A stretch of 64,000 nt of DNA, from positions 218,478-282,477 of the forward strand of contig QEOQ01000121.1 in NCBI GenBank assembly GCA_010279815.1, read 5' to 3'. Position numbers and translations under genes: made by a program. This document shows positions 48,648 through 61,400 of the stretch, in pieces (positions within the stretch are counted from its first letter, which is position 1; every line of letters starts with the position of its first letter). Under the pieces are notes generated by a model. It was given only the letters and a program-made list of their open reading frames with translations, did not search any database and had not been told where the DNA came from. Origin of the DNA: Brachionus plicatilis (taxonomy: Eukaryota; Rotifera; Eurotatoria; Ploima; Brachionidae).

Positions 48648-49687
48648 TCAAATTTTAGAAACAACTAAACTGCTGGCCGGAACAAGACCGAGATCAGATA
48701 AAGTTTTAATCATGTCATCATCGGTATACACTTTGCGAGGAAATGTTTGAATTAAATTAAATGCACTATATCCATCTGTTCGATTTTTCTCAACCCATAA
48801 ACGAACTGAGGCCAATTGATCTTGAGCACTAAATTTTTCAACCATTGTACTTCCATCGGTTAATCTGACTTGAATACGACATTCATTATATTCTCTTTTT
48901 TCATTAGAAACGGAAGATGCCGGCTTTTCAGGAACTGGAGCCGACTTTTCAGGTTGATTTTGGTTTTTAAATTCTTCTCGATCCCTAGCAATTTGCTCTT
49001 TTAATTTCCGCCTAGAATAAAAAAATTAAAAAAATCAAAATTATTTTAAATAAGTGCAAACTTATATTCAGCATCTGCTAATTTTTCTTTTCTTTTCTGT
49101 TCTGCAATTCTTTTCATTTCTTCCTCGTGAAACTTTTGCTTTATTTCATTGAGCTGTCTACCTTCTTTACGTCTCAATTTTTCCCTTTCTAATTGCTCAT
49201 GCTTCTCTTTTTCTTCTCTTTCGTGTCTTAATTTTTTCAATTTTTCACTCAGTCTAATCTTCTGCTCCTCAATTTCTTCTTTTGTCTTCGGTTTAATTGA
49301 TTCTGTAGATTGACTGAAATTCACGTGTCCAGTTTTATGTGCATGCAAAGTAGCAAAATCCTCATCTTTCAAAATAATTCCACATTCATCGCATTTCAAC
49401 GAATTAGGATTTGCTAGATCCATTTCATTCTCTTCAGTTTTTTTACTTTCAGCTACAGGAAGTTCAGAAGATAATTTTAAAACAGGCTTTTTATGGTCTT
49501 CATCAATTGGTTCATCAGGTTCATTTGCATGAGTTAAAAGCCAATCTAGCGCTTCTTGCATATTCTGGTTATTTAAAGATAGAGCTTTTTTACTTATAAA
49601 AGATGAATTTAAGAAAAAGATTTAAACAAATAATTACCATTTTTCCTCAGAAAAACCCATTTCAATTAAGTTCTGAAAATCAGACAT
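48648..49687 (-). CDS. UBXN1: UBX domain protein 1 (UBXN1/SAKS1-like), 3 exons, 314 aa
   Basis: Exons (minus): 49687-49638, 49592-49062, 49011-48648, in frame. It has an N-terminal UBA domain (about 1-40: LIEMGFSEEK, then ALDWLLTHANEPDE) split by intron 1. A C2H2-type finger follows with C84, C87, H100 and H106 (KCDECG...HAHKTGH). A long Glu/Lys/Arg coiled coil runs from about 120 to 210, and a C-terminal UBX domain from about 233 to 314 holds the p97-contacting FPR loop (QTFPRKVY). UBXN1 binds ubiquitin chains and p97/VCP and acts in cytosolic quality control and ERAD. The finger is absent from vertebrate UBXN1 but, as I recall, present in worm and plant relatives. Exon 2 ends with an unusual GTTTGC donor. 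Confidence 0.92.
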
Positions 49688-50132
49688 TTTTTATTTTATT
49701 TTTAGAATCTAAATGAATGAAGATTTTGTATGAAAGCTTTAATTAAGTTAAGTTTTTAAAAAATCTCAATTCTAAAATAACTTAATGATTCAAATCTTTT
49801 TCAACATTTATATTTCTTATAATAATAAATGCAAGACAAAGTAAAAGAACGATGATCTAAGTTAGAATAAATAAGATTATGTTTAAGATAATAATTATTT
49901 AAGAAGAATCAACAAAGTCTCTGATAAATAAAAAAAGATAATAAGAAAAATTAAAAAATAAATTTTTAAATTTCAATTGTCTTTATTGGTTTGCTCAGGT
50001 ATTGAAATAAAAATATTTTTTGAGTTAAAAGAAAAAAAATGTTTGAATGCTCATAAAATTTATTTAAAATAAACGAAAAAGACTAATACTAAAAAATATC
50101 AAAATTCATAAATCACAAATAATAGATTCAAT
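49688..50132. other. Upstream region of UBXN1
   Basis: AT-rich; presumably holds the UBXN1 promoter. No motif identified. Confidence 0.4.
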
Positions 50133-50395
50133 TTAATCTGATCTAACTTTTTTGAAAGAAAAATCATCAACATCTCCAAAAGGAGTTTCCACTCTTTCAC
50201 AAGTTTTCAATTGAGAAGTTTGTTTAGATTCCAACTTAGCTAGTTTTTCAGCAACTTGTTCAAAAACTTGTGGCTTTCTGATAAAATTGATGTTGAACAC
50301 GTTGCCATTAGTTTTGGTTGCAAGTCTAGTACATAAATCAAGTCTGTGTTCAAAACGATAGCTTTCCATATCAGATTTATCAGATTCTTTAAAAT
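50133..50395 (-). CDS. Orphan exon or short ORF, 78 aa
   Basis: A 78-codon frame (MESYRFEHRLDLCTRLATK..., ending SFKKVRSD) has a balanced, protein-like composition unlike the AT-driven frames around it. In frame upstream it continues to a TTTTAAAG acceptor-like site at about 50382, so it may be a terminal exon. Its upstream side is exactly where the segmental duplicate begins, so any earlier exons may have been displaced. No family recognised. Confidence 0.35.
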
Positions 50396-51080
50396 AAAGA
50401 ATCTTAAATAAAAATTAATTTTTCAATTAATTAAAATAATAATGGATTCTAAAAAAAAGTTTTTATGTTTTTTCATATTTGTTTTGTTCCGGAATTCACA
50501 ATGTCTATATGTTTAGCTTGACTTGTATTTTGGAAAAAAAATTTAAATTGCCTGATTTTTAACAAAATTAAATTATATTCTTTATAATAAAGAATCTTTA
50601 AAAAAAAATTGATTTCTCAATTAATTAAAATAATGCTTTTTTCGAACCTCATATAAATCTGGATGCTCGATATTAAAACTTAATTTTTATTAAAATTTTA
50701 TATCATCTTTTATACATTTTTTTTTCAAATAAATTTCTTAAGCTTCATTTTCAGTTCTAAAGAGTTAAGTTTGCATGGTTAGGCTCTTTAAAAATTCATC
50801 AAATAAAAAAATCATTTTTTTTTAATTGAGAAATAAAATTTGGTTATTTTTTAATTCTATTTTTATCAAAATTGTTTTGAATAAATTTTACAAACAAAAT
50901 TATTTTTTTAAGTACGAATCTGTATTGACAGTCGAAAAAACTCAAGTTGAAATAATCAGAAGAGAACTTGATTCAACTTCGAACAAACTCGAAGCAGTCA
51001 GCACAGAAGTATGAAATAAAAAAAACTCAAAAAATTTTTTACTAAAGCTATTTAAATAAAAAAATAATAGCTTGCAGAAT

Positions 51081-53022
51081 TAGTGATGAAATCGAATATG
51101 CATATTCGAACCGATATTCGAATAAGTAGCATTTCGAATGAAAATTAGGTTTGAATTTAATTTTTGAAAATAAATATTTTTGAATAATTTACTTAAAAAT
51201 TAATTTATATAAGTTAAAAATTGAATCTCTGAAATATTCGAATTAAAATTTGAAAATATAAAATTTTTGGATCAAAAACTGAATATAATAAATATTCAAT
51301 TTAATATTTGAAAATAATAATTAATCAAAAAAATAATTGATCAAAAAAAATCTAATCAAAATAGAATTTATTAAATAAATTAAATTTTAATTCGATTTTG
51401 AAACTAAAAATGTGCTAGATTTTCACAAGTCAACACAACTCTTCTAACATTTTCTGGATTTCAATAGTCCCATCCATCTTACCAGGTACCAAAAAAAACT
51501 GTTCTGATTTAAACAATGCTACAAGAGTAAAAAAACTTAATTTTCAAGCACTTAATTTTTAAAATATTCTATTCAAATTTTAATACTTTTGAATTATAAG
51601 TTGAATTTTTCTAAAATTCAAGTTGTTTTTTAAATTAAAGTTAAGTTCGAATTTTAATTTAAAAAAAGACAGTTTTCGAATTTAATTTTAAAAAAAAATG
51701 TAGTAGTAGTAGTATTAATAAATGGCTGGGCAGCTTCTGCCTAGTGTTACACTTTACAGCCCTAAAACTAATAAATAATAAATAATTATAACCACTTGTC
51801 CAATCTTGCTTTAAAAACGTTTAAGCTTCGTGATTCAACTATCATCCTTGGTAGCTGATTCCAAGTTTTGGCCACTTTATTCATAAAGAAATGATGTCTA
51901 TTTGAGTTGCTAGTGATCTCTCGCACTATCTTTTGATTGTGGCTTCTCAAATTCAATGTACTTGACGGTGTGTTGTTAAAGAAGGACCAATTTATTTGTT
52001 CTGCTCCGCGGGACAGCTTAAATTATTGAATTAAATCACCTCTCGTTCTGAGCGTTACTAGATCTGAAAATCCAGCTCTGTGCAGTCGCTCGTCGTAGCC
52101 AAGGTGTCTTAGGCCGTTTATTGGTCTTAAAGCTCTTCTTTGAACCTTTTCAATTTGCCCAATCGATTTCTTGAAGCGAGGATTCCATACTGGTGCTGCA
52201 AACTCCAAATGCGGTCTTATAAAGGTTGGATATATAATTTTTGCTATGTGACTGTCAAAATTTTTGAAGGTATTTAACATCATACCGAGAATACGATTTG
52301 CTTTTGAAGCCATTTTTTCTGAGTGTATATTGAATTTCCCATTTGATGATATTATAACCCCAAGATCACTTTCATCAATCGTCTCTTCAACATTTACAGT
52401 TTCGCCGGTGTTTTGATCAGTGAGAAAATACTTTTGTTTAGGATTACCTTTTCCTAAATGCATTATTTTACATTTCTTGCAATTTAGGCTCATTTTCCAC
52501 AATCTGCACCATTCTTGCAATGCGTTTATTTCAGCTTGAAGTGAATAGTCAAATGCATTTCTCAGAATCTTAAAAATCTTTGTGTCTTCCGCGTACAGAA
52601 GACAATCTCTCAATTTATCTGGCAAGTCATTTATAAATATGATGAAAAGAATTGTTCCTAAAACAGAACCTTGAGGTACGCCGCTAGTGACTGGCTTAAA
52701 TTCTGATTTAATGCCCCCATGACTACTCTCTGTGATCTCCCAATCAAAAAGCCTGACAACCAATCGAGCAATTTCCCACTTATACCGATCTCTTTAAGCT
52801 TAAAGAGCAGCTTTGGATGGGAAACTCTATCAAAGGCTTTCTCAAAATCGGCATAGAAATCATCTAAGCATTTCTTCTCCGCATGTAAATCAAATATAAA
52901 TTCAAATTTATCTTATATTCAAGATTTTATTCGAATATTCTACATTTTCAATAGTCTTTTCAAATTTTTTATGTATTAAAGTTTCAATTTGTGTCAAAAA
53001 GGCTAATTCGATTTCATCACTA
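51081..53022. mobile_element. hAT-like DNA transposon, non-autonomous, 1.94 kb
   Basis: Exact 17-bp terminal inverted repeats TAGTGATGAAATCGAAT at each end, with an exact 8-bp target duplication TGCAGAAT (51073-51080 and 53023-53030). The uninterrupted site survives in the paralogous exon at 31068-31077 (TTGCAGAATG). Eight-base duplications and TAG/CAG-type ends are typical of the hAT superfamily. There is no transposase; much of the interior is AT-rich plus a nested LINE fragment. Confidence 0.9.
51695..52890 (-). mobile_element. 5'-truncated LINE (CR1/Jockey-like) nested in the hAT-like element
   Basis: The minus-strand RT begins in finger/palm sequence near 52885 (DFEKAFDRVSHPKLL), shifts frame near 52740, and continues as a 246-codon ORF to 52023 with SGVPQGSVLG, LLYAED, SDLGVI and RGDLIQ motifs. 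After a stop, the family's C-terminal block (FFMNKVAKTWNQLPR) is readable to about 51790. The 3' end has a GGCAGAAGCTGCC stem-loop and an ATACTACTACTAC tail. The catalytic FADD/YADD reads YAED. Together with the frameshift and truncation, this makes it a dead copy. Confidence 0.85.
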
Positions 53023-54604
53023 TGCAGAATGCATAGTTAAAGTTCAAGCAAGAGATGAGAGAATCAATGAGTTAAAAAGAGAAATGGACTCAATGAAAAG
53101 CGAAAGTTCCACAATGAATGCACTTATTGTTGCCCAAAAAAACCGAATCCGCGAACTCGAAAATGAAATGAACAGTTTTGAGCAAGTTGCCAGCAAGTCA
53201 GGCATCACTATTAACACTCTACAAAAGGACAATAAAGACTTGCAGCAAAATATCCTAGAACTTGAATCAAGAATAAGAACTCATATGAATGAGAGAGAGG
53301 AAGCGGAACGTAAAACAGAAGCCTTAGTGAGCAAGCTGAATGAATTGGCTACTAAAGTAACATCTATTACCGGAGTAGAAATTACCAGCAATGCCGCTGG
53401 CCTCGAACTATTGATTACAAAAATTGGAGATATTGTCAATGAGAATTCCATGGTTAAAGGAAAACTGGTCACAACAAGTGACCAGTATACCACTAGTGAA
53501 GCAGAGAATAAGGCCAATCGAGAAACAATTCAGCGTATGGTTGACGAATTGAACAAAATAGAGAAGGAGTCAATCAATAGTAGAATTGCAGCAGATAATT
53601 TGAAAGCTGAACGAGACTCTGCTTTGACTAGCAATTCGGTCTTGGAAAAAGAAATTGAAACTTTAAAAGAAAGAATCAGCAATATTCAAGCGGCATGGCA
53701 GGCGACCAAAACCGAGCTCGAAACCAAAGAATCGGTCTATTCAGCACAAGCGGCCAACTTAAAACAAAATGAATATGATTTGCTCTATAACAAAAATTGC
53801 CTTTCAGCTTTCAAGGAAAAGTTTCGACTTTATTAAGCGATAGTTTGGTCAAAGTTGAAGCTAATGAGGATCAAATTAAAGAAAAAATTCAGTTGTTGAT
53901 GAGTTCCATGAGTTCATGAATTTAAAAATAAAATTGACTGTCAAACATTCAAATCTTTAGAATTTGAAATTACTTTTTTTAATTTTCAAATAAATTATTT
54001 ATCTCCTTTCATCTTTTATATTAAGATAAAATTTTAAAAGGTTCTGAGTAATGCAACCCTGAGGTTGAAAATTTTTATCTTCCACTCATTTCAATCCCTA
54101 ACTAATTTTTAGTTAATAAATCAAATTAGTGAATGTTTCATTCATTTTTCAGAAGAAAAAAAAGTTTAAAAAAAACAAGCATTTTTATTTTAATTCAATT
54201 AAATAATCAATGCAAAGATTTAATAACTTTGAATTCAAGTTTTAAATTTGAAATTTTAAAAAATAATGCTAATTCAAAATCTTGACAAATTTTGTAAAAA
54301 AAAATATTTTGAGAAGAGTCAAAATTATTGTGTTTATTAATTAAATTTTTATAAGAATATATTCCAATTATGTTTTCAATAGAAAAAAGACAAAACATTT
54401 AAAATTCCCGATATTTGCGAAAAATTGCATATTTTACAAATTTTGCAATCGCAACTTTGGAACGTCCCTGGTTATAACTAAAGAAAATTATTATAAGATG
54501 CTTTTTTAAAGGTGATGATTTTTTTAAATTTAAATGATTGAAAATAATATTACATAGTTTATTTACAATTTAAGACTTAGGATTTTTTTTGAATTAAAAT
54601 TTTT

Positions 54605-54897
54605 TTATAAAAATGTACTTTGCGAAAAATACGGTGCTTGAGAAATTTGAGAATTTTGAGCAGGACAAAATTTTGTTTCATTTTCATTACTGGTCTTCAA
54701 CAAATCATTAATTTGTCTAAAAATAAACAAAATAATAAGTTCTAATTTAAAGTATTAAACACCTACTGAATTTTTTCTCTAATTTTGATATAAATAATTA
54801 GAAGTGTCCAAATAACCACCAGAGCTATTAAAAATACTGGAAGGATAATCCCGGCTATTCCATAATCCTTTATCTTCAAAACCTCATATAAATTCAT
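54605..54897 (-). CDS. Small single-pass membrane protein, 2 exons, 80 aa
   Basis: Exons (minus): 54897-54767 and 54716-54605, joined in phase 2 with a GTAGGT donor and TTTTTAG acceptor. The protein starts MNLYEVLKIKDYG, has one strong transmembrane segment (about 15-38: IAGIILPVFLIALVVIWTLL), a basic KIREK stop-transfer patch, and a polar 40-residue tail rich in Gln and Ser. No known family recognised. A near copy of exon 1 survives at about 35788-35919 without the second exon, with mostly conservative differences. It shares strand with pecanex-like 4, whose stop is 567 bp upstream. Confidence 0.6.
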
Positions 54898-54912
54898 CGT
54901 TTAGGCACTTAT

Positions 54913-55463
54913 TTTTTTTTATCTAAACACAAATAAATACAAACAATGGAAATATAAATATTAAGATTTTATTCATCAAAATTTAAAAAAAACAAGGCGT
55001 TGCCTAGACTTGTTTGTCCAGACACTGGGCAATACTCAAACAATCTATTTGCATTTTTCGCTAACCACATTCGAAAAACAAGAAAATTCCGCTTTAGCTC
55101 AGATAAAACAATTGAAAATTAAATAATTGTCCTTTAGTAAACTTGCCCAAATATTCTATGTCAAGATAATTAAAATATTAGCCTAAAAAATTCTTCTCTT
55201 AAATTGACGAATCTGATGATAATAAATTTAGATTTTCAAGCTTTTTTCATTATTTTAATTATTAAAAATTTAAAAAATACGATTTAATTTTAGTCTACAG
55301 AAAAATTTTATATGTTTTTATTAAATTAAAAATGGGTTGATTTTTATTTCAAAAAAGCCGATTTCTATTCAAAAAAAAAACATTCAAATTAAAAATTTAG
55401 TTCAAAGATTTATTTTATTTAATAAAATATCCTTAGTATAAATAATGAATGAATTTTTTTGTT
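54913..55463. other. Spacer between pecanex-like 4 and the small membrane-protein gene
   Basis: Includes the pecanex-like 3' UTR (minus). An AATAAA on that strand falls about 50 bases after the stop (55411-55416 region). Nothing else seen. Confidence 0.5.
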
Positions 55464-58400
55464 TTATTCAAAAAAAGGGTTAGCCATCGATATAAAAACA
55501 TTTTCTGAATTATAGACTGCATAGCCCAACGGTGGATCACTGCTTTGAATTGTTAAGTTTCTTAAAGTGAAGTCATGCGCTTGGATTGAGTATCGCTCTT
55601 CGTCATCATTAGTCATATAGAGCAATTCTAAATTAGTGCTTGACCAAATTGACTTGACTATTTCACTGTTCAATCTTGCTAATGGAGATTTTATTTGCTG
55701 AATGCTCAAAGTTCGGCTGTTCAAAGTTTTCTTTTAAAATAAAATCAATTTAAAACTATTAGTTTAAAATAAGAAAATTTAGGTACTGTCGAAGAATCTC
55801 TATGCAATGTGAAAATAAAAGGTTTCTGATCGTGAATATTCTGAGCAAATTCGTCATCATTTTCACAGCCAATGTACCATTCGTTTTCAAATGATTCAAT
55901 TGTTTCAAAAAACTCATCATCATCAGTTATGGGACAAATTGTGGAATGATCAATAGTCATCTTAATTGCATATCTAAAATTTAAATTCAAAATATTTTTG
56001 TTAAAAATTTTAGAAAAAAGCTAAATTTTCAATTAATCTACCTAAAAGCTTTGACTAATAAATTATGAAGATCAGGAATGATCTGAGTTATTTTTTCGTT
56101 AGTCGGTGACCAGGGCAAATTTCCGAGGTAGAAATTATTGATAGAATCCGAATTTAAATTTGTGCTTACCACTTTTTCATTAAGACCCAAAGTCTGAACA
56201 CATTTTAACAAAAATTTATAATGGCTCGTCCATAAATCCATTTCATACTTATTTACGTCTTGGTCATCTAATTTATCTGCTAGTCGGTTTGATAAAATTT
56301 TTCTTATCCAATTTTTGGTCATAATGGCATTTTTGAGACTTTCACTGATCAAAGCGCTATTTGAGCTCAAATTCTCTTTTATAAAAGAAAGCCATTCAAC
56401 TGGCAGAGCCAAATTTGAGTCAGATTTTCCAACTGGCGATTTTATTCGAGGAGAAGGAATGATGTTAAACACATTTTTATTTTTAGTAGAACTTTTTTCA
56501 GGTGTTTTCTTGTTGGCAGAGTTTTGATTTTGATTTTTTTGAGCTTCGCTCTTTGAATTTTCATTTATTTGAGTTCCTAAAATTTCATTTAAATCAAAAT
56601 CAAAGGATTCAATTTCTTGATTTTTATATTTTGCACTTGAACTTGATAAATTTGAATTCTTTAATGAATTTTTTTTCGGTTGAATTTTTTTTTCAAAATT
56701 TGAATCATCATCAGACCAATCATCAAAACTGTCTGTTGTCTCATGGGTCAGAACAATATTTTTTTTGCTTATTGTCGACCCGATGGTCAACTCTGTCTTT
56801 TCTGTCACAAAATGGTCTAACGGAGACATTTGGATGTATTCTTCGTTTTGTTGAATACTTTTTCTTTCCTCTTTGGCACTATCTGGACTTCTTTCAAAAT
56901 TTTCTTGGGAACATAAATTTTGTTTACGCTCTACTAGATAAAGAATAATAAAATAATGAAGAACCTTGGGGTATATTTGGGACAAAAATGCCAAATTATC
57001 TGGATAGTCCAGAATACCGACAAGACTATTTCTTGCATCTGAATACGCATTCAGAACGAGAACATCCTTAGAGTTCATGCAGTTAAATGGCTTTTTGTTA
57101 AAGACCAAAAATTTGGACTTTGACTGGGAGTTTGAGTCGGCTCCGGTAGGATTTTCAAAATTTAACTCGAACAAATCATCAATGTACTGGGCTTCTCGAG
57201 TGTGACAAGAAGTTTCTTGCAGTTCAAGACCCTTAATGTTGATAATATAATAAGAATTTGACGACTCCAAAACTTGAATCCATATAATCCTATCTTGGAA
57301 TCGACTTAAAAAAAAGGTATCAGCTTTAATTGACTGGCCAATGCTTCCAGATCTGATGTGTTCTTTGAAAGACTTGACTAAATCGGGCACTAGCTGAGAG
57401 TAAAAAAATGACTCGGGAGAATTAATTTTTTTAGTTTGAAAATTTTCATCATATAAATTAATTGATCTGGAAAAAAAATTTTGTTTTTGGGGCCAGAATT
57501 TTAAGGGTCTTGGAAATGCAAACAGAAATATGGGAAATGTAAAAAGAGGCAGAAGAGGAGCACTGATGACACATGATGGTAAGGCAATAAATACCAGAAA
57601 AGGTATAATCAGAATGATATTGATGATCAGGAAAGCCAAGGCTAAACGGCGACGCTGTTTTTTAATGGTCCAAGCAGTAATAGTTATCAATAAATATGCA
57701 TACAATTTGTTGAATAGTTGACTTAGACGATCTATTATAAAGCTTGCACAAAGACAACCGGTAAGGAAATATTTTATTAGATCAGTTTTTGTAGCTGTGT
57801 CCGAAATTGAATTGTAAGTAATGGAAAATAAAACCACATGAGTTAGACCCATTTCGAATAAGCAGTCATAGCTTGATTGCCATACCTTTAATTAATAAAA
57901 TATAATTTTTCCTTGATTAAAATTTTATAAGTCTACCCATCGATAGGCTCTCCAAACAGTTAAAGTTCGCCAGTAGCTCAATGTGCTATCTCCATAGATT
58001 TTATTCATACTGCAGTCAATTGATATCACTGCGGTGAGTATCAATGGAGCAAATATCTTTATCAAAACAAGTCTAGTGTATTTTAGAATTTGAAAAATTT
58101 TTTTTCCCGCATTTATCGATTTGGCTGGAGAGTTTAGTTTCGGCAATGACTGGCTAAGTGCATATGTGGGATAAAAAGGATTTCTTACTAGGCCAAAAAA
58201 TATAAAAACACTTTGGAAATCACCTAATATTTTGCCAATAATGAAAACACCTATGCTGATGTATAAAAGAATTGTTTCTATCAAGAAAGGGGTATCATTT
58301 GAAGAAAAGCTGGCATCAAAAACTGAAAAAATAACCACCGAAACGGTGATTGTAATCAATAGTATTAAAACATGGTATAGCCAGTCTTTCCAATTTGGAG

Positions 58401-61400
58401 GAAATTTTTTTGATAGACTTTTTTTTTGCTCTTTAACATGGTCACTAGGAGCTACTTTTGAATTTTTGCTTTGTACTTTGACTAATATCCATTCAAAGAT
58501 GAACATGAGGTCAATTGAGCTCAATATGTATCCGAATAGTGTGAATATGATCACAATGGCTATGTCGCTGGGAATAAAATGAGCCATTGATACTAAAATT
58601 GCTAGAGTAAATTGAAAGAGAAGTCTCAGATTTGAAGCCGTTGCTGTTCCACCATACAAATAAATGTAGCACTGTTCGCTAAACCAAAGTATCAGCGCAT
58701 CTATTGGTGGCAATATACCTAAATACCATCCCAAAGGTAGACATGTAAAAAATATTTTCAGATAAAATATTACTGTTGTTGGGATATTTGCATTGTTGAC
58801 TGAAAAACTTAAAAAATTAATGTTCAAGCTATTTTTAAAAAGTAATTACTGGTGTCAAGTTTTTACATCACTTGATTAATTAATGAAATAAATTATTCAG
58901 TAATCTATTAATTGTATCACTAAAAACTAATTAACTGTAGCACCATTAATCTAATACATTTTTTACTGATTTAATGATATATTTAATGCATGATTCATTT
59001 TTTTATTAAGTAAATCTTGGTAGAGTACCAACTTTAACAAGATTTGCTTAAGTCAGCATAATAGTTATACCGAAAATATCGATGAGCTAAATGAACACAT
59101 CTCAAAAAAGATCATTTTGCTGCTCAAATAAGTATACACCTCTACTCTCAAAAGTTTTTTAAATCTAGATAACCAAAAAATATTGTAAAATTAATTAAGG
59201 AACGAAGAAAAGTAAGAAGACTTTTCCAAAAATATTGATGTTCTTCTCTTAAGGTAGTTTTTAACAAACCTACATCTGAGCTAAGTCTCAGTCTAAAATA
59301 ATTTTGGAACCAAAGCTGGTTCGAGTTCATAAATAAAACAGGAAAAAATCCACTGTCTAGTAGGCCTTTAAATAAGGAAAATTGGGAGGAAAATAAATAA
59401 GATTAGATCAAAGAAATGTTCTTCACTAAAATTCCACCACTTTTATAGCAAAGAATTTGCTTTTATGGTAAAGAATTTATTACTGATAAAGGTAAAGGAA
59501 AAATGTCTGTAGATCTACTAGCCAGTACTCTTAGCTCTCACCTCGATTTTGTAGAATAAGTGTGAGTATCGCAAGAAATAAGGGATTTCTTAAAAAATAA
59601 GGTACAAAATAATTTAAACGAGCCCATCAGTTATCACTCTATTAGAAATTAGAAATGCCTAACAAAAACCAAAAGAACTAGCGAGTTATGGTCTAGATCG
59701 TATCCTCAACCTAATATTAAACAATTTACCTATTTAGACTCTATTTGAAATAAGTAAACTCTTCAAGATGAGTTTGGTACTGTATGTCCCAAAATCCTGG
59801 AAAATAGCAAATATAACTAGGTCCCTTAGAAATCTTCTTTCACTCAAAACCATAATAACTATCGTCCAATTAGCATTCATTTATTTATTCATTTAATTAA
59901 GCCTAATAGGCAAATATATAAAAAAAATACAAAAAATATCTAAGGTATAGTTAATTACATAATTACATAAAAATTACATATAAAATAGAATTATCTAGAA
60001 AAATCGACTTTTAGTAAGTCATTTAAAATATTAAAATAATGGAAAAATTTTGTTTTTGTGACATATTATCACTAATGAGTGAAACAACATATTCAATTGA
60101 ATCAACCAAACAACGGTTGTTCTTAAAAATATGATCAATTACAACAAGTGACGTCTAAGGAATTTAACGTTTTCTTTCCCAGGATTTGAAATACTTAACT
60201 AAATAAAAGTATAAAGAATATTAATTTAATTAATTTTATTTAATTATTAAATTTTAAAAATCAATTTTCTTTTAAATACAAAAATGTAAGAGTTTTTGAT
60301 CAGCTTATTTTGATTATAATATTATTGTGATCAAAAAAGGAAATATGAAAATAAGATTAAATTTTTATCTTTAATAAGGAAGCTTATTTTCTGACTTTTA
60401 AAAAATTATTTAATGATTTTTGTTTTAAGACAATAAAAACTAAATATTCTAGGTTTGATATTTAATTAAATTTTTAATGTAATACGATTGCAAAAGAAAC
60501 TCGTTTATTTAAAAAAAATTAATTTGAAACATCGTACTTTTCCCATGATCAATTTTTATTAAAAGACGAAAAAAAAGATCATAAGTTAAAAGTTCATAAG
60601 CAAAAAAGACGAAAAATTAAAATTCAAGAATTTAAAATAATTAAATTCTTTAATATTAAACTAATATTAAGCAAAAAGAAATAAAAATTGAGTAATTGAT
60701 TGGATCGGTCTAAAAGTCTAACGTAGAAAAAAAAGAAAAAAAAGGAAAAGAAAGAGAAGAAAAGAAAAAAAGAAAAAAATTAATTTAAAATTCAAAATGC
60801 AATGGTGATGTAGTATATGTAGCATATGAAAGTGTGAAATAGTATATGTATGTTTTTTTTTTTTTTTTTATTGTTATTATTACATACCACAGTTACCATA
60901 GATGGGATCCTACTGTTTCCCATCTTAGCAAGTCTAGATTGTTAGCTTGTTGTAACTTATATTATTATTATTTATTATTATTTTGACCTAAAAATTTAAA
61001 CAGTTTTTTCTTTTTGCAGTAAATTTTTATGTGTAATGTGCAAGGAGCTACCATAGGTGACCTCCTAGTAGGCCACCTCCGCAAGCTAGTCTTGCTGTAG
61101 CTTATATATATTATTATTATTATTATTAATTACTAAGAACTTATTTATTTAGACAATAAAAAAAATTTTAATCCATAAATTAATTAGTTTTAAGAATATT
61201 ATTGTCAGAAAATAATTATTTCTGAAATACAGGTAATATTTTCTTTATCTTTATTGTTTAATTTTATCTTAGTAGCCAAAAAAAAATTCATACTTAAAAG
61301 CCCGGTGGGTAAATTTTACCGGACTCATTTGTTTATTATATCATATGTGCTTAGTTAAATTAAATAAATTTAAAAAAAACTCAAAGTTATTTAATGCTTT

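Larger units (their letters stand above)
50912..53905 (+). pseudogene. Broken copy of the CCDC170-like gene (exon 3 and part of exon 4)
   Basis: Exon 3 (ESVLTVEKTQVEII) is intact with its donor. Exon 4 starts at 51071 (CTTGCAGAAT) but is split by the 1.94-kb insertion and resumes at 53031. A one-base loss (GGAACAAG becomes GGAAAAG at about 53815) shifts the frame 20 bases before a stop, and the copy is cut off at about 53905. Exons 1, 2 and 5 are absent. The 281-codon open frame seen across the insertion end is a chance fusion of transposon and exon sequence. Confidence 0.85.
50396..54912 (+). repeat. Segmental duplicate of 30437-35935, interrupted
   Basis: Order: fold-back right arm (50441-50590); copy of exon 3 of the CCDC170-like gene (about 50912-51010); hAT-type insertion; copy of exon 4 (53031-53905); then a jump to sequence matching 35336 onward (53918-54912). 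Relative to the source, 3.4 kb between 31890 and 35336 is missing. Exon 4 matches to about 99 percent by eye. Confidence 0.88.

Noticed and set aside
52991..53836. A 281-aa coiled-coil gene
   Set aside because: It is a chance open frame joining the end of the hAT-like element to a truncated, frameshifted exon copy.
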